This document shows, in pieces, positions 6,099 to 12,704 of a stretch of 13,557 bases of DNA. Position numbers and translations under genes: made by a program. A model generated the notes under the pieces. The model did no database searches and was not told the origin of the DNA. It was given only the letters and a program-made list of their open reading frames with translations. Each line of letters starts with the position of its first letter. Position 1 is the first letter of the stretch. Source of the stretch: Oscillospiraceae bacterium (GTDB lineage Bacteria; Bacillota; Clostridia; Oscillospirales; Ruminococcaceae); NCBI GenBank assembly GCA_030527085.1, contig JAUNBN010000015.1, positions 1-13,557 of the forward strand. The letters are read 5' to 3'.

Positions 6099-7613
6099 AT
6101 GAAAGCAAAACTGCGCCATTTTATAGAAGAGGGCTTCAGCGAGCGCGCCGCAGCCCTTATCTGTCTCGGCACACTGATTTTGAGCCTCGTGCCCATGCTG
6201 CTTTTGACCCGCTTCAACTACCCCTCCTGGGATGACTTCAACTGGTCGGCCGCCTCGCGGGCTCTTCTGCTGGAGGGTAAAAGCATCCTGCCGCAGGCGC
6301 TGGCCTCCGCAAGAAGCTGTTTTGAAGAAATCTACGGCAATTTTATCGGATTCTTTAACGCCCTTATGCCGGATATCTTTGCCGAAAGCGCGCGGGAAAA
6401 CACCTATATGTGGGGCTCGGCGGTCTACATCCTGCTCTTTGCGCTTATCTGTCTGCTCTTTGTTTACACCTGCCTGAGAAGGCTTCTTTCCGCGAGCCGC
6501 GCGGCCTCGCTTACAAGCGCGAGTCTTTTTACTCTTACAGCCATGCAGTTTTTGCCCAGCGGGGTAGAGGGTTTTTATAACTACCTGCCGACAACCTCCT
6601 ACACCCTGCCATTCATGCTCCAGCTGCTTACAGCCAGCCTGGCCGTTTCTCTTTTAAGCCGCTCCGAGGGCTCTCTTAAGGCTGACAAATGGCGCGCCGC
6701 CGCGCTCTTTCTCACAAGCGCCGCGGCGGAACTTTTCACCTATTTTGTGCCCGGGCTCACGGCGGTCCTCGTTTGGGTATGCCTGACGTTCTGGCTTTTC
6801 CTTGCGCGTTCAAAAGGCCGCTGGGCCGCGCTCTTCGGCGCGTTGGGCGCGCTTTGCGCCTTTTTTGCGACCGCGTTTTCAGGCGGCGCCCAAGGCCGGG
6901 TGGCCGAGCAGGCAGCCTCGTCCGACCCTCTGCGCGCGATAGTCTATTCCCTCTTTTTCTCGGGAGTGTATTTCGGCAAATGGCTTTGCGTTCCGATTTT
7001 GATTCTAACGGGCTTTATCGCCGCGGTTCTGCTTCCCTATATCCGCTCGAGCGCCTTTTCCTTTAAGCTGCCGGGCCTTGTAAGCCTTATCGCATTGGGT
7101 ATTTGTTGTTCTGTTAGCACGCCGCTTATTTACGCCCGCGACGGGCGCGGCTCGGGGCGCATATTCAATATGTGCTTCTGGGTCTTTCTTATCGCTCTGG
7201 TCTTTCTTGCGGTATACTGGCTGGGCTGGCTCGAGCGGCGCGGCGGCCTTTTTCTGCCAAAGAGCCTTAAAACGCTTAAAGGAGCTCTCACGGCGCTCTG
7301 CTGCCTTGTTTTCCTGCTCTCGCTCGCGCAGTTCGATCGCTTCGACGTCTTCGACGCCGAGCAGCCCATGGATGTTCAGCAGCGCGTGACCTCGCTTTCG
7401 GCGCTCTGGTCGCTTGCGAGCGGCGAGGCCGAGGCCTACGCCGCCGAGCAGACAGCGAGGCGCGAAGTTCTCTTCGACGAGACGGTGAGCGAGGCTGTGT
7501 TTGAGCCTATAAAGACGCGGCCCTACCTGCTCTTCTACCGCGACCTCGACTACGGAGCCGTCGCCGCCTACTACGGCAAGGAGAGCGTTACAGTCACAGG
7601 CGGGAGTGATTAG
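6099..7613 (+). CDS. Polytopic membrane protein, GT-C/DUF6056-like
   Basis: 504 residues from an ATG at 6099 preceded by TTTTGGAG with 8-nt spacing; the longer open frame back to 5826 is only repeat DNA. About ten or eleven hydrophobic segments are visible, for example at 17-36, 107-125, 136-152, 166-186, 199-236 (two), 241-261, 297-313, 325-344, 357-377 and 393-409. The loop after the first segment carries 'YPSWDDFNW' (D45, D46), an acidic motif placed as in GT-C glycosyltransferases, and 'GVEGFYNYLPTTSYTLP' resembles the conserved loop of DUF6056/GtrII-type proteins. The last 95 residues (about 410-504) form a soluble tail, presumably outside the cell. If the family assignment holds, the protein may handle lipid-linked sugars for envelope glycans; that is inference. 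It is divergent from the diguanylate cyclase. Its high content of Leu, Ala and Phe fits a membrane protein. Confidence 0.7.
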   Translation: MKAKLRHFIEEGFSERAAALICLGTLILSLVPMLLLTRFNYPSWDDFNWSAASRALLLEGKSILPQALASARSCFEEIYGNFIGFFNALMPDIFAESARENTYMWGSAVYILLFALICLLFVYTCLRRLLSASRAASLTSASLFTLTAMQFLPSGVEGFYNYLPTTSYTLPFMLQLLTASLAVSLLSRSEGSLKADKWRAAALFLTSAAAELFTYFVPGLTAVLVWVCLTFWLFLARSKGRWAALFGALGALCAFFATAFSGGAQGRVAEQAASSDPLRAIVYSLFFSGVYFGKWLCVPILILTGFIAAVLLPYIRSSAFSFKLPGLVSLIALGICCSVSTPLIYARDGRGSGRIFNMCFWVFLIALVFLAVYWLGWLERRGGLFLPKSLKTLKGALTALCCLVFLLSLAQFDRFDVFDAEQPMDVQQRVTSLSALWSLASGEAEAYAAEQTARREVLFDETVSEAVFEPIKTRPYLLFYRDLDYGAVAAYYGKESVTVTGGSD

Positions 7614-7711
7614 TCTCTGATCTCGCTCCTGTGAATTTTCAATATCAGTAGTTTTATTGACGCAAATAAGGGAGGATCCCTTCGCGTGTAATACCCGCTC
7701 TTGAACAGTTT

Positions 7712-7763
7712 CAAAAAAACCGGCCGCGCTCCGTTTTATTCTGCGGAGTCCCGGCCGGTTCTT
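7712..7763 (-). terminator. Intrinsic terminator of the ribosomal superoperon
   Basis: AACCGGCCG (7718-7726) pairs perfectly with CGGCCGGTT (7752-7760), and an inner CTCCG/CGGAG stem extends it. On the minus strand the hairpin is followed by seven T (7713-7719 read in reverse), about 60 nt beyond the rplQ stop. On the plus strand the tail is only TTCTTTG, so it probably acts mainly on the ribosomal operon, though it may also slow transcription from the membrane protein gene. Confidence 0.9.
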
Positions 7764-7822
7764 TGTTGAATGCAATCAAACTTTTTATATAAGCTGCAGA
7801 GCGCGGGGCAAAGCCACTTTGC

Positions 7823-8164
7823 TTATACGAGCTCTATTATGGCCATCTCGGCCGCGTCGCCGCGGCGCGGGCCTATGCGCACTATGCGCGTGTAGCCGCC
7901 GCTGCGGTCGCCGTAGCGGTCATAGGCCTCGTCGCAGAGCTTTTTGGCGACGGTCTCCTTCGTGATGTAGGAATACACCTGACGCTGGGAGTGCAGGGTC
8001 TGATCCTTAGCTACGCTTATCATCTTTTCGGCCGCGGAGCGCACCTCCTTGGCGCGCGTAACGGTGGTCTCTATTTTGCCGTTCTCGAAAAGATAAGTCA
8101 CCATAGCGCGCAGCATCGCCTTGCGCTGGTCGCTCGTCCTGCCGAGCTTTCTCATGGGTGCCAT
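7823..8164 (-). CDS. rplQ: 50S ribosomal protein L17
   Basis: 113 residues, normal for the short bacterial L17. It has the diagnostic 'RKLGRTSDQRKAMLRAM' start, 'ETTVTRAKEVRSAAEKMI' and the C-terminal 'RYGDRSGGYTRIVRIGPRRGDAAEMAIIELV' region (positions about 83-113). The ATG at 8164 has AAAGGAG about 9 nt upstream; a second ATG three codons later is possible but has no better ribosome binding site. It is the last gene of the operon, 28 nt after rpoA and followed by a strong terminator. Confidence 0.96.
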   Translation of the reverse strand: MAPMRKLGRTSDQRKAMLRAMVTYLFENGKIETTVTRAKEVRSAAEKMISVAKDQTLHSQRQVYSYITKETVAKKLCDEAYDRYGDRSGGYTRIVRIGPRRGDAAEMAIIELV

Positions 8165-8192
8165 GGCACTTTACTCCTTTAACAGTGTTTCT

Positions 8193-9143
8193 TCATTCGT
8201 CTATGGACGCGAAGTCGAAGCCGAGCGACCGGAGCTTTCCGGTGACCTCCTCGAGCGACTTGATGCCGAGGTTGCGCACCTTCATCATGTCGTCCTGAGA
8301 CTTGTTTATAAGGTCCTCTACCGTGTTGATGCCCGCGCGCTTGAGGCAGTTGAAGCTCCTGACGGACAGGTCCAGCTCCTCAATGGTCATTTCGAGCATC
8401 TTTTCCTTGCTCTTCTCGTCCTTTTCAACGAGGATCTCCGTCTCGAGTATGTCCTCGGAGAGATCCATAAAGAGGCTCAAGTGGTCGCAGAGTACCTTCG
8501 CTCCCAGGGAGACGGCCTCCTTTGCGTTTATCGTGCGGTCCGTCCTCACCTCAAGCGTGAGCTTGTCGTAGTCGGTTATCTGGCCTACGCGGGTGTTCTC
8601 AACCGTGTAGTTGGCCTTGAGCACGGGGGTGTAAATACTGTCCACGGGGATTACCCCTATCTGCCCCGCGACCGCCTGCTTGTTGCGGTCGGACGAGACG
8701 TAGCCCCGCCCCTTATCGAAGGTTAACTCCATAACGAGCTTGGCGTTCTCGCCCAGCGTGGCCAGATGCCAATCGGGGTCGAGTATCTCTATCTCACTGT
8801 CGGCCTTTATGCTGCCGGCCGTCACCTCGCCCTCGCCCTCGGCCTCTATATAGACCGTCTTCGGACCTTCGCAGTGCAGCTTTGCGGTGATACCCTTAAC
8901 GTTGAGAACTATCTCGGTGACGTCTTCCTTTATTCCCTCTATCGTGGAAAACTCGTGCAGCACGCCGTCTATTTTTATCGAGCGCACCGCCACGCCGGGA
9001 AGGGAGGAGAGCAGAACGCGGCGCAGCCCGTTTCCGAGCGTTGTGCCGAAGCCCCTCTCCAGAGGCTCAACTACGAACTTGCCGTAGGAGCCGTCGGCGG
9101 ACAGTTCAACGGTTTCTATCTTGGGCTTCTCTATTACTATCAT
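8193..9143 (-). CDS. rpoA: DNA-directed RNA polymerase alpha subunit
   Basis: 316 residues. The N-terminal domain (about 1-230) forms the dimer that nucleates polymerase assembly and includes 'LERGFGTTLGNGLRRVLL' (28-45). The C-terminal domain (about 245-316) carries the DNA- and activator-contacting residues expected from E. coli: R262 in 'VRSFNCLK' (E. coli R265) and the 'NLGIKSLEE' helix. I chose the ATG at 9143, which lies 6 nt from AGGAGGG; a TTG one codon upstream would be only 3 nt from it. The preceding 70-nt gap after rpsD contains a small AGTCC-GAAG-GGACT hairpin of unknown role. Isoleucine is mostly encoded by ATA in the first part of this gene, which is unusual for such a highly expressed gene. 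Confidence 0.97.
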   Translation of the reverse strand: MIVIEKPKIETVELSADGSYGKFVVEPLERGFGTTLGNGLRRVLLSSLPGVAVRSIKIDGVLHEFSTIEGIKEDVTEIVLNVKGITAKLHCEGPKTVYIEAEGEGEVTAGSIKADSEIEILDPDWHLATLGENAKLVMELTFDKGRGYVSSDRNKQAVAGQIGVIPVDSIYTPVLKANYTVENTRVGQITDYDKLTLEVRTDRTINAKEAVSLGAKVLCDHLSLFMDLSEDILETEILVEKDEKSKEKMLEMTIEELDLSVRSFNCLKRAGINTVEDLINKSQDDMMKVRNLGIKSLEEVTGKLRSLGFDFASIDE

Positions 9144-9218
9144 CAAAAACCCTCCTATGGGCGGCTCTTTAAAGCGCCGTCTTTTTTCGCAGTCCCTTCG
9201 GACTTCTTCACCGCAGGT

Positions 9219-9821
9219 TTACTTGGAATAGAGCTCGACGATGAAATGCTCCTCGACCTCGTACTCTATATCGGAGCGCTCGGGAAGGCGCGCTACGCTG
9301 CCCTTGAGCTCTCCTGCCTCGCGGCTGAGCCATTCGGGCACCAGCACTACCGGCGCGTCCGCGCCCGTAAGGGAGCTGAACTTGACGGAGGAGCGGCTGC
9401 CTTCCTTAACGGCTATTACGTCGCCGGTCTTGACCTGATAAGAGGGTATATTTACCTTCTTGCCGTTCACGGTGAAGTGTGCGTGGCTCACGAGCTGGCG
9501 GGCCTCGCGCCTTGTGGCGGCGAAGCCTAGCCTGTAGACCACGTTGTCAAGGCGGCGCTCCAGCATCTGCAGGAGGTTTTCGCCGGTCTGCCCGGGGCGG
9601 CGGGAGGCTATCTCGTAATAGCTCCTGAACTGCTTTTCGAGCATACCGTAAATAAACTTGACTTTCTGTTTTTCCTTAAGCTGCAGAGCGTACTCCGACT
9701 GCTTTCTGCGAATGTTCTTGCCGGCGCCCCGCACGGTGGTCTTCTTGGCGTAGCCCATTACCGCGGGGGAAATGCCCAGAGCCTTGCAGCGCTTGGCTAC
9801 GGGCTGCATATTCTTTGCCAT
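9219..9821 (-). CDS. rpsD: 30S ribosomal protein S4, zinc-independent form
   Basis: 200 residues. The S4 core is clear: 'KEKQKVKFIYGMLEKQF', 'NLLQMLERRLDNVVYRLGFA', then the S4 RNA-binding domain 'ATRREARQLVSHAHFTVNGK' and the conserved end 'EEHFIVELYSK'. The N-terminus (MAKNMQPVAKRCKALGI) has one cysteine (C12) instead of the four-cysteine zinc site of the longer form, so this is the C-minus type found in many Clostridia. S4 starts 16S rRNA folding and in several bacteria represses its own operon. The ATG follows GGAGG by 11 nt; between them sits a two-codon frame ATGGAATAA, in frame with and directly abutting the real ATG. Confidence 0.96.
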   Translation of the reverse strand: MAKNMQPVAKRCKALGISPAVMGYAKKTTVRGAGKNIRRKQSEYALQLKEKQKVKFIYGMLEKQFRSYYEIASRRPGQTGENLLQMLERRLDNVVYRLGFAATRREARQLVSHAHFTVNGKKVNIPSYQVKTGDVIAVKEGSRSSVKFSSLTGADAPVVLVPEWLSREAGELKGSVARLPERSDIEYEVEEHFIVELYSK

Positions 9822-9841
9822 TTATTCCATTTCCTCCTTTG

Positions 9842-10249
9842 TTATACGCGGCGTCTTTTGGGCGGACGGCAGCCGTTGTGGGGTATGGGCGTAACGTCCT
9901 TTATCATGCTTACCTCGAGCCCCGCGGCCTGAAGCGCGCGTATTGCCGCCTCGCGTCCCGAGCCCGGGCCCTTTACAAAGACCTCTACGGTCTTCATGCC
10001 GTGCTCCATCGCCGCCTTGGCGGCAACCTCGGCCGCCATCTGGGCGGCGTAGGGGGTGGACTTTCTCGAGCCGCGGAAGCCCAGTCCGCCGGCGCTGGCC
10101 CAGGAGACCGCGTTTCCGGCTACGTCCGTTATGGTAACTATGGTGTTGTTGAAGGTGGCCTGGATATGCGCGGCGCCCTTTTCGATATTCTTACGCTCGC
10201 GGCGTTTGCGCGTAGCTGTTCCTGCTTTTTTTGTCTGCTTAACTGCCAT
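9842..10249 (-). CDS. rpsK: 30S ribosomal protein S11
   Basis: 135 residues. It has the typical 'GAAHIQATFNNTIVTITD', 'GGLGFRGSRKSTPYAAQMAA' and 'KGPGSGREAAIRALQAAGL' blocks and the C-terminal 'PIPHNGCRPPKRRRV'. S11 lies on the 30S platform near the E site. The ATG at 10249 is 14 nt from the nearest strong Shine-Dalgarno (AAGGAGG, which overlaps the rpsM stop), longer than usual. No other start fits the family N-terminus, so the start is kept. It lies between rpsM and rpsD with gaps of about 20 nt. Confidence 0.97.
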   Translation of the reverse strand: MAVKQTKKAGTATRKRRERKNIEKGAAHIQATFNNTIVTITDVAGNAVSWASAGGLGFRGSRKSTPYAAQMAAEVAAKAAMEHGMKTVEVFVKGPGSGREAAIRALQAAGLEVSMIKDVTPIPHNGCRPPKRRRV

Positions 10250-10268
10250 TTTGCGACTTCGCGCCTCC

Positions 10269-10637
10269 TTACTTCTTCTTGTTGGCTATCGTTCTCTTCG
10301 GGCCCTTGCGGGTCCTTGCGTTCGTCTTGGAGCGCTGACCGCGGACGGGGAGTCCCTTGCGGTGGCGCACGCCGCGATAGCAGCCTATCTCTATGAGGCG
10401 CTTGATATCGAACCTCTCGTTCCTGCGCAGGTCGCCCTCAACGGTGAGGTTCTTGTCTATATAATCGCGCAGCTTGGCTATGTCCTCGTCGGTGAGGTCT
10501 TTAACCCTCACGTCGGGATTGACGCCCGTGTCGGCGATTATCTTTTTGGCGCTGCTCTGACCGATACCGTAGATATAGGTAAGCCCTATCTCCACCCTCT
10601 TCTCACGAGGCAGGTCTACACCGGCAATTCTTGCCAT
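10269..10637 (-). CDS. rpsM: 30S ribosomal protein S13
   Basis: 122 residues, normal length. 'MARIAGVDLPREKRVEIGLTY' style opening, the helix-hairpin-helix 'YGIGQSSAKKII', 'RRNERFDIKRLIEIGCYRG', and the basic tail 'RTRKGPKRTIANKKK' that contacts P-site tRNA are all present. S13 sits at the top of the 30S head and bridges to the 50S subunit. The ATG at 10637 follows GGAGGATAGAAT. It opens the alpha-operon part rpsM-rpsK-rpsD-rpoA-rplQ, 33 nt after rpmJ. Confidence 0.97.
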   Translation of the reverse strand: MARIAGVDLPREKRVEIGLTYIYGIGQSSAKKIIADTGVNPDVRVKDLTDEDIAKLRDYIDKNLTVEGDLRRNERFDIKRLIEIGCYRGVRHRKGLPVRGQRSKTNARTRKGPKRTIANKKK

Positions 10638-10670
10638 ATTCTATCCTCCGAAAATTTTAAAGCTTTTCGC

Positions 10671-10784
10671 CTAACCCTGGCGCTGCTTGTGTTTGGGATT
10701 TTTGCAGATTATCATAACTTTGCCCTTGCGCTTGATTATCTTGCACTTCTCGCACATAGGCTTTACCGAAGGTCTTACTTTCAT
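10671..10784 (-). CDS. rpmJ: 50S ribosomal protein L36 (zinc-ribbon form)
   Basis: A 37-residue gene on the minus strand, ATG at 10784 to TAG at 10671. The translation begins MKVRPSVKPMCEKCKII and ends NPKHKQRQG. It carries the complete L36 zinc site: C11, C14, C27 and H32. The ribosome binding site GGGAGGTAAAGG is just upstream. It lies 20 nt after infA and 33 nt before rpsM, its standard place. Together with the zinc-free S4, this shows that the lineage is not zinc-free throughout its ribosome. Confidence 0.97.
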   Translation of the reverse strand: MKVRPSVKPMCEKCKIIKRKGKVMIICKNPKHKQRQG

Positions 10785-10804
10785 TTTCCTTTACCTCCCT
10801 GGCG

Positions 10805-11023
10805 TCACTTGGTCCGCCATGTGATGCGGCCCTTTGTAAGATCGTAAGGCGACATCTCGACGGTAACGCGGTCTCCGGCGAGTATGCGTATAAAGTTCAT
10901 GCGCAGCCTGCCCGAGATGTGGGCCTGGATCTTGTGGCCGTTTTGCAGTTCCACGAGAAAGGTTGCGTTGGGCAGCACTTCGCGGACTATACCCTCGAGT
11001 TCCAAAACGTCATCCTTGGACAA
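10805..11023 (-). CDS. infA: Translation initiation factor IF-1 (TTG start)
   Basis: 72 residues, exactly the usual length, forming one S1/OB-fold: 'DDVLELEGIVREVLPNATF', 'VELQNGHKIQAHISGRLR', 'ILAGDRVTVEMSPYDLTKGRI'. IF-1 binds the 30S A site during initiation. The start codon is TTG at 11023. It lies 6 nt after AAAGGAGGG, and its position gives the conserved M-S-K-D-D N-terminus. The only later ATG is deep in the fold (in 'RLRMNF'), so TTG is firmly supported. The Shine-Dalgarno lies inside the last codons of the upstream KOW gene, whose stop is 2 nt before this start, so translation is probably coupled. Confidence 0.96.
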   Translation of the reverse strand: MSKDDVLELEGIVREVLPNATFLVELQNGHKIQAHISGRLRMNFIRILAGDRVTVEMSPYDLTKGRITWRTK

Positions 11024-11025
11024 GT

Positions 11026-11289
11026 TTAACCCTCCTTTGACGGATTTCCGCCGCCGAAGCGCGCTTTTATCGCGTTTCGCAGCGCCTTATCGCTTCCAAG
11101 CTCCCCGGGGTCGAAGCGGTGGCCGGTCGCCCCGAGATGCCGCAGGTTCTTTCGCTTGGGCCGCTCAAGCGGCCTTAAGTCGCCGTCCGCAACGAGAGCG
11201 TAATTGCCCTCGAGCGAGAGCACGGCGAAAAACCTGCCCTTGTCCCGCCCCGCTTTTGAGAGCGCGGCGAAGCCTTTCTTTATTTCCAT
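11026..11289 (-). CDS. KOW-domain RNA-binding protein (L14e-like, Firmicutes type)
   Basis: 87 residues, ATG at 11289 after an AAGGGGGAGGG ribosome binding site. The N-terminal half is a KOW motif: 'GFAALSKAGRDKGRFFAVLS' (about 6-25), with the conserved KAGRDKG turn, followed by 'YALVADGDLRPLERPKRKN' and 'HLGATG'. Small proteins of this kind, related to eukaryotic/archaeal L14e, occur between map and infA in many Clostridia and are annotated as KOW-domain RNA-binding proteins. A role in ribosome assembly or translation is likely from the operon position but is not established. The gap to map is 15 nt and to infA 2 nt. Confidence 0.88.
   Translation of the reverse strand: MEIKKGFAALSKAGRDKGRFFAVLSLEGNYALVADGDLRPLERPKRKNLRHLGATGHRFDPGELGSDKALRNAIKARFGGGNPSKEG
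11030..11038 (-). promoter_or_regulatory. Shine-Dalgarno of infA (decides the TTG start)
   Basis: AAAGGAGGG on the minus strand, 6 nt before the TTG at 11021-11023. The same bases encode the final Lys-Glu-Gly of the upstream KOW protein. Confidence 0.9.
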
Positions 11290-11304
11290 TTCGTTCCCTC
11301 CCCC

Positions 11305-12054
11305 TTATATGACGGTCAGAACAAGGGGGCCGTCCTTCGTGATGAGAACGCTGTGTTCAAAATGAGCCGACAGGCTGCCGTCGCGCGTAACGACCGTCCA
11401 GTCGTTATCGAGCACCTCGACCTCGTATCCCCCCAGACAGAGCATGGGTTCGATAGCGATCGTCATGCCCGGCACCAGCCTAGCGCCGTGTCCGGCGCGA
11501 CCGTAATTCGGTACCTCGGGCTCCTCGTGAAGCTCCCTGCCCACGCCGTGCCCGACAAAGTCGCGCACTACTGAGCAGCCGTTCTCCTCGGCGTAAGCTT
11601 GCACCGCGTGGCCTATATCCCCCACGCGGTTTCCGGGCTTTGCGGCGGCAATACCCAGCCGCAGGGCTTCGCGGGTGACGTCCAAAAGCTTCTGCGCCCT
11701 CCCGTCTATCTGCCCTACCGCATAGGTAGCCGCGTTGTCGCCGGTAAACCCGTTTTTGAACGCGCCTACGTCGATACTGACTATATCTCCTTCTTTAAGG
11801 CGGCGCTTGCGGCTCGGTATTCCGTGGATTACCTCCTCGTTTACCGAAACACAGGCGCTTTTGGGGAAGCCCCCGTAGCCTAAAAAGGTTGCCTTAGCGC
11901 CCTCGGAGCGGATATAATCCCGAACCGCGGCGTCGACGTCCTCGGTGGTGGCCCCGGGGACTACGGCCTCGCCGCCCGCCTTGAGGGCGCCCGCCGAGAT
12001 TCGGCAGGCCTCCTTCATAAGCTCTATCTCGGCGGCCGTTTTTATAACTATCAT
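11305..12054 (-). CDS. map: Type I methionine aminopeptidase
   Basis: 249 residues, a stand-alone type I enzyme without an N-terminal zinc-finger extension. All five metal ligands are visible: D95 in 'IVSIDVGAF', D106 in 'FTGDNAATY', H169 in 'DFVGHGVGR', E202 in 'IAIEPML' and E233 in 'HFEHSV'. H78 in 'VIHGIPS' is the usual substrate-side histidine. It removes the initiator methionine from nascent proteins at the ribosome exit. The ATG at 12054 comes one base after the adk stop, so translation is almost certainly coupled. The asparagine after D106 (GDNA, where many enzymes have GDSA) is a mild variant. Confidence 0.96.
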   Translation of the reverse strand: MIVIKTAAEIELMKEACRISAGALKAGGEAVVPGATTEDVDAAVRDYIRSEGAKATFLGYGGFPKSACVSVNEEVIHGIPSRKRRLKEGDIVSIDVGAFKNGFTGDNAATYAVGQIDGRAQKLLDVTREALRLGIAAAKPGNRVGDIGHAVQAYAEENGCSVVRDFVGHGVGRELHEEPEVPNYGRAGHGARLVPGMTIAIEPMLCLGGYEVEVLDNDWTVVTRDGSLSAHFEHSVLITKDGPLVLTVI

Positions 12055-12055
12055 C

Positions 12056-12688
12056 TCAGGCCTCGAGCGCTTCCAGAATGGCGCGGGTTATATCACACAT
12101 TTCGCCGTCGCCGTTCACCTCTCGAAGCTTGCCCTTGCCGCTGTAATAGTCTATAAGCTGTTCCGTCGTCTCATGATAGACCCTGAGACGGTTTTTAACT
12201 GTCGATTCCTCGTCGTCGCTGCGGGTCACGAGCTCGCCGCCGCACTTGTCGCAGACGCCCTCCTGCTTGGGGGTCTTGAACTCGACGTGGTAGGAGGAAC
12301 CGCACTGCCTGCAGGAGCGGCGCCCGGTGATGCGCGGCACTATTATCTCGTCGGGCACGTCTATATTGACTACCCTGTCGATAACAACGCCCATCTCCTC
12401 GAGGGCCTCGGCCTGAGCCACTGTGCGGGGCACGCCGTCGAGTATAAAGCCGTCGGCGCAGTCGGGCTGCGCGAGGCGCTCGCTGACGATGCCGATAATA
12501 AGCTCGTCGGGCACCAGCTCCCCCTTATCCATAAAGCTCTTGGCCTTCAGCCCCAGCTCGGTGCCCTCGCGGACTGCCTCCTTGAGGATGTTGCCCGTGC
12601 TTATTATCGGAACGGAGAGCCTCTCGGCGATTATCTCGGCCTGAGTTCCCTTGCCCGCTCCGGGCGCGCCCAGAAGAATAAGCTTCAT
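12056..12688 (-). CDS. adk: Adenylate kinase (zinc-LID type)
   Basis: 210 residues of the long (LID-containing) form. The P-loop GAPGAGKGT is at 7-15. The LID carries the four-cysteine zinc site C126, C129, C146 and C149 ('CRQC' and 'CDKC'), and 'DDEESTVKNRL' and 'YYSGKGKL' follow as expected. The enzyme interconverts ATP plus AMP and two ADP. Two changes at the AMP site stand out: the usual STGDxxR is STGNILK (N33, K36 in place of the AMP-phosphate-binding arginine), and DGFPRT is DGVPRT (V86). N33 is, as I recall, common in related Clostridia; K36 and V86 look less so. It lies 16 nt after secY and 1 nt before map. Confidence 0.96.
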   Translation of the reverse strand: MKLILLGAPGAGKGTQAEIIAERLSVPIISTGNILKEAVREGTELGLKAKSFMDKGELVPDELIIGIVSERLAQPDCADGFILDGVPRTVAQAEALEEMGVVIDRVVNIDVPDEIIVPRITGRRSCRQCGSSYHVEFKTPKQEGVCDKCGGELVTRSDDEESTVKNRLRVYHETTEQLIDYYSGKGKLREVNGDGEMCDITRAILEALEA

Positions 12689-12704
12689 AACAAGCCTTCC
12701 TTTC

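Noticed and set aside
7668..7682. AAGGGA-GGA-TCCCTT palindrome and nearby TTGACG box
   Set aside because: The TTGACG has no -10 at a usable distance (the nearest TAATAC is 26 bp away) and the short palindrome has no T-run; no function can be supported.
7005..7775. Minus-strand open frame of 256 codons
   Set aside because: It is antisense to the end of the membrane protein gene and ends beyond the superoperon terminator; its composition is charged and non-specific.
9144..9146. TTG as the start of rpoA
   Set aside because: Only 3 nt from the Shine-Dalgarno; the adjacent ATG at 9143 has proper 6-nt spacing.
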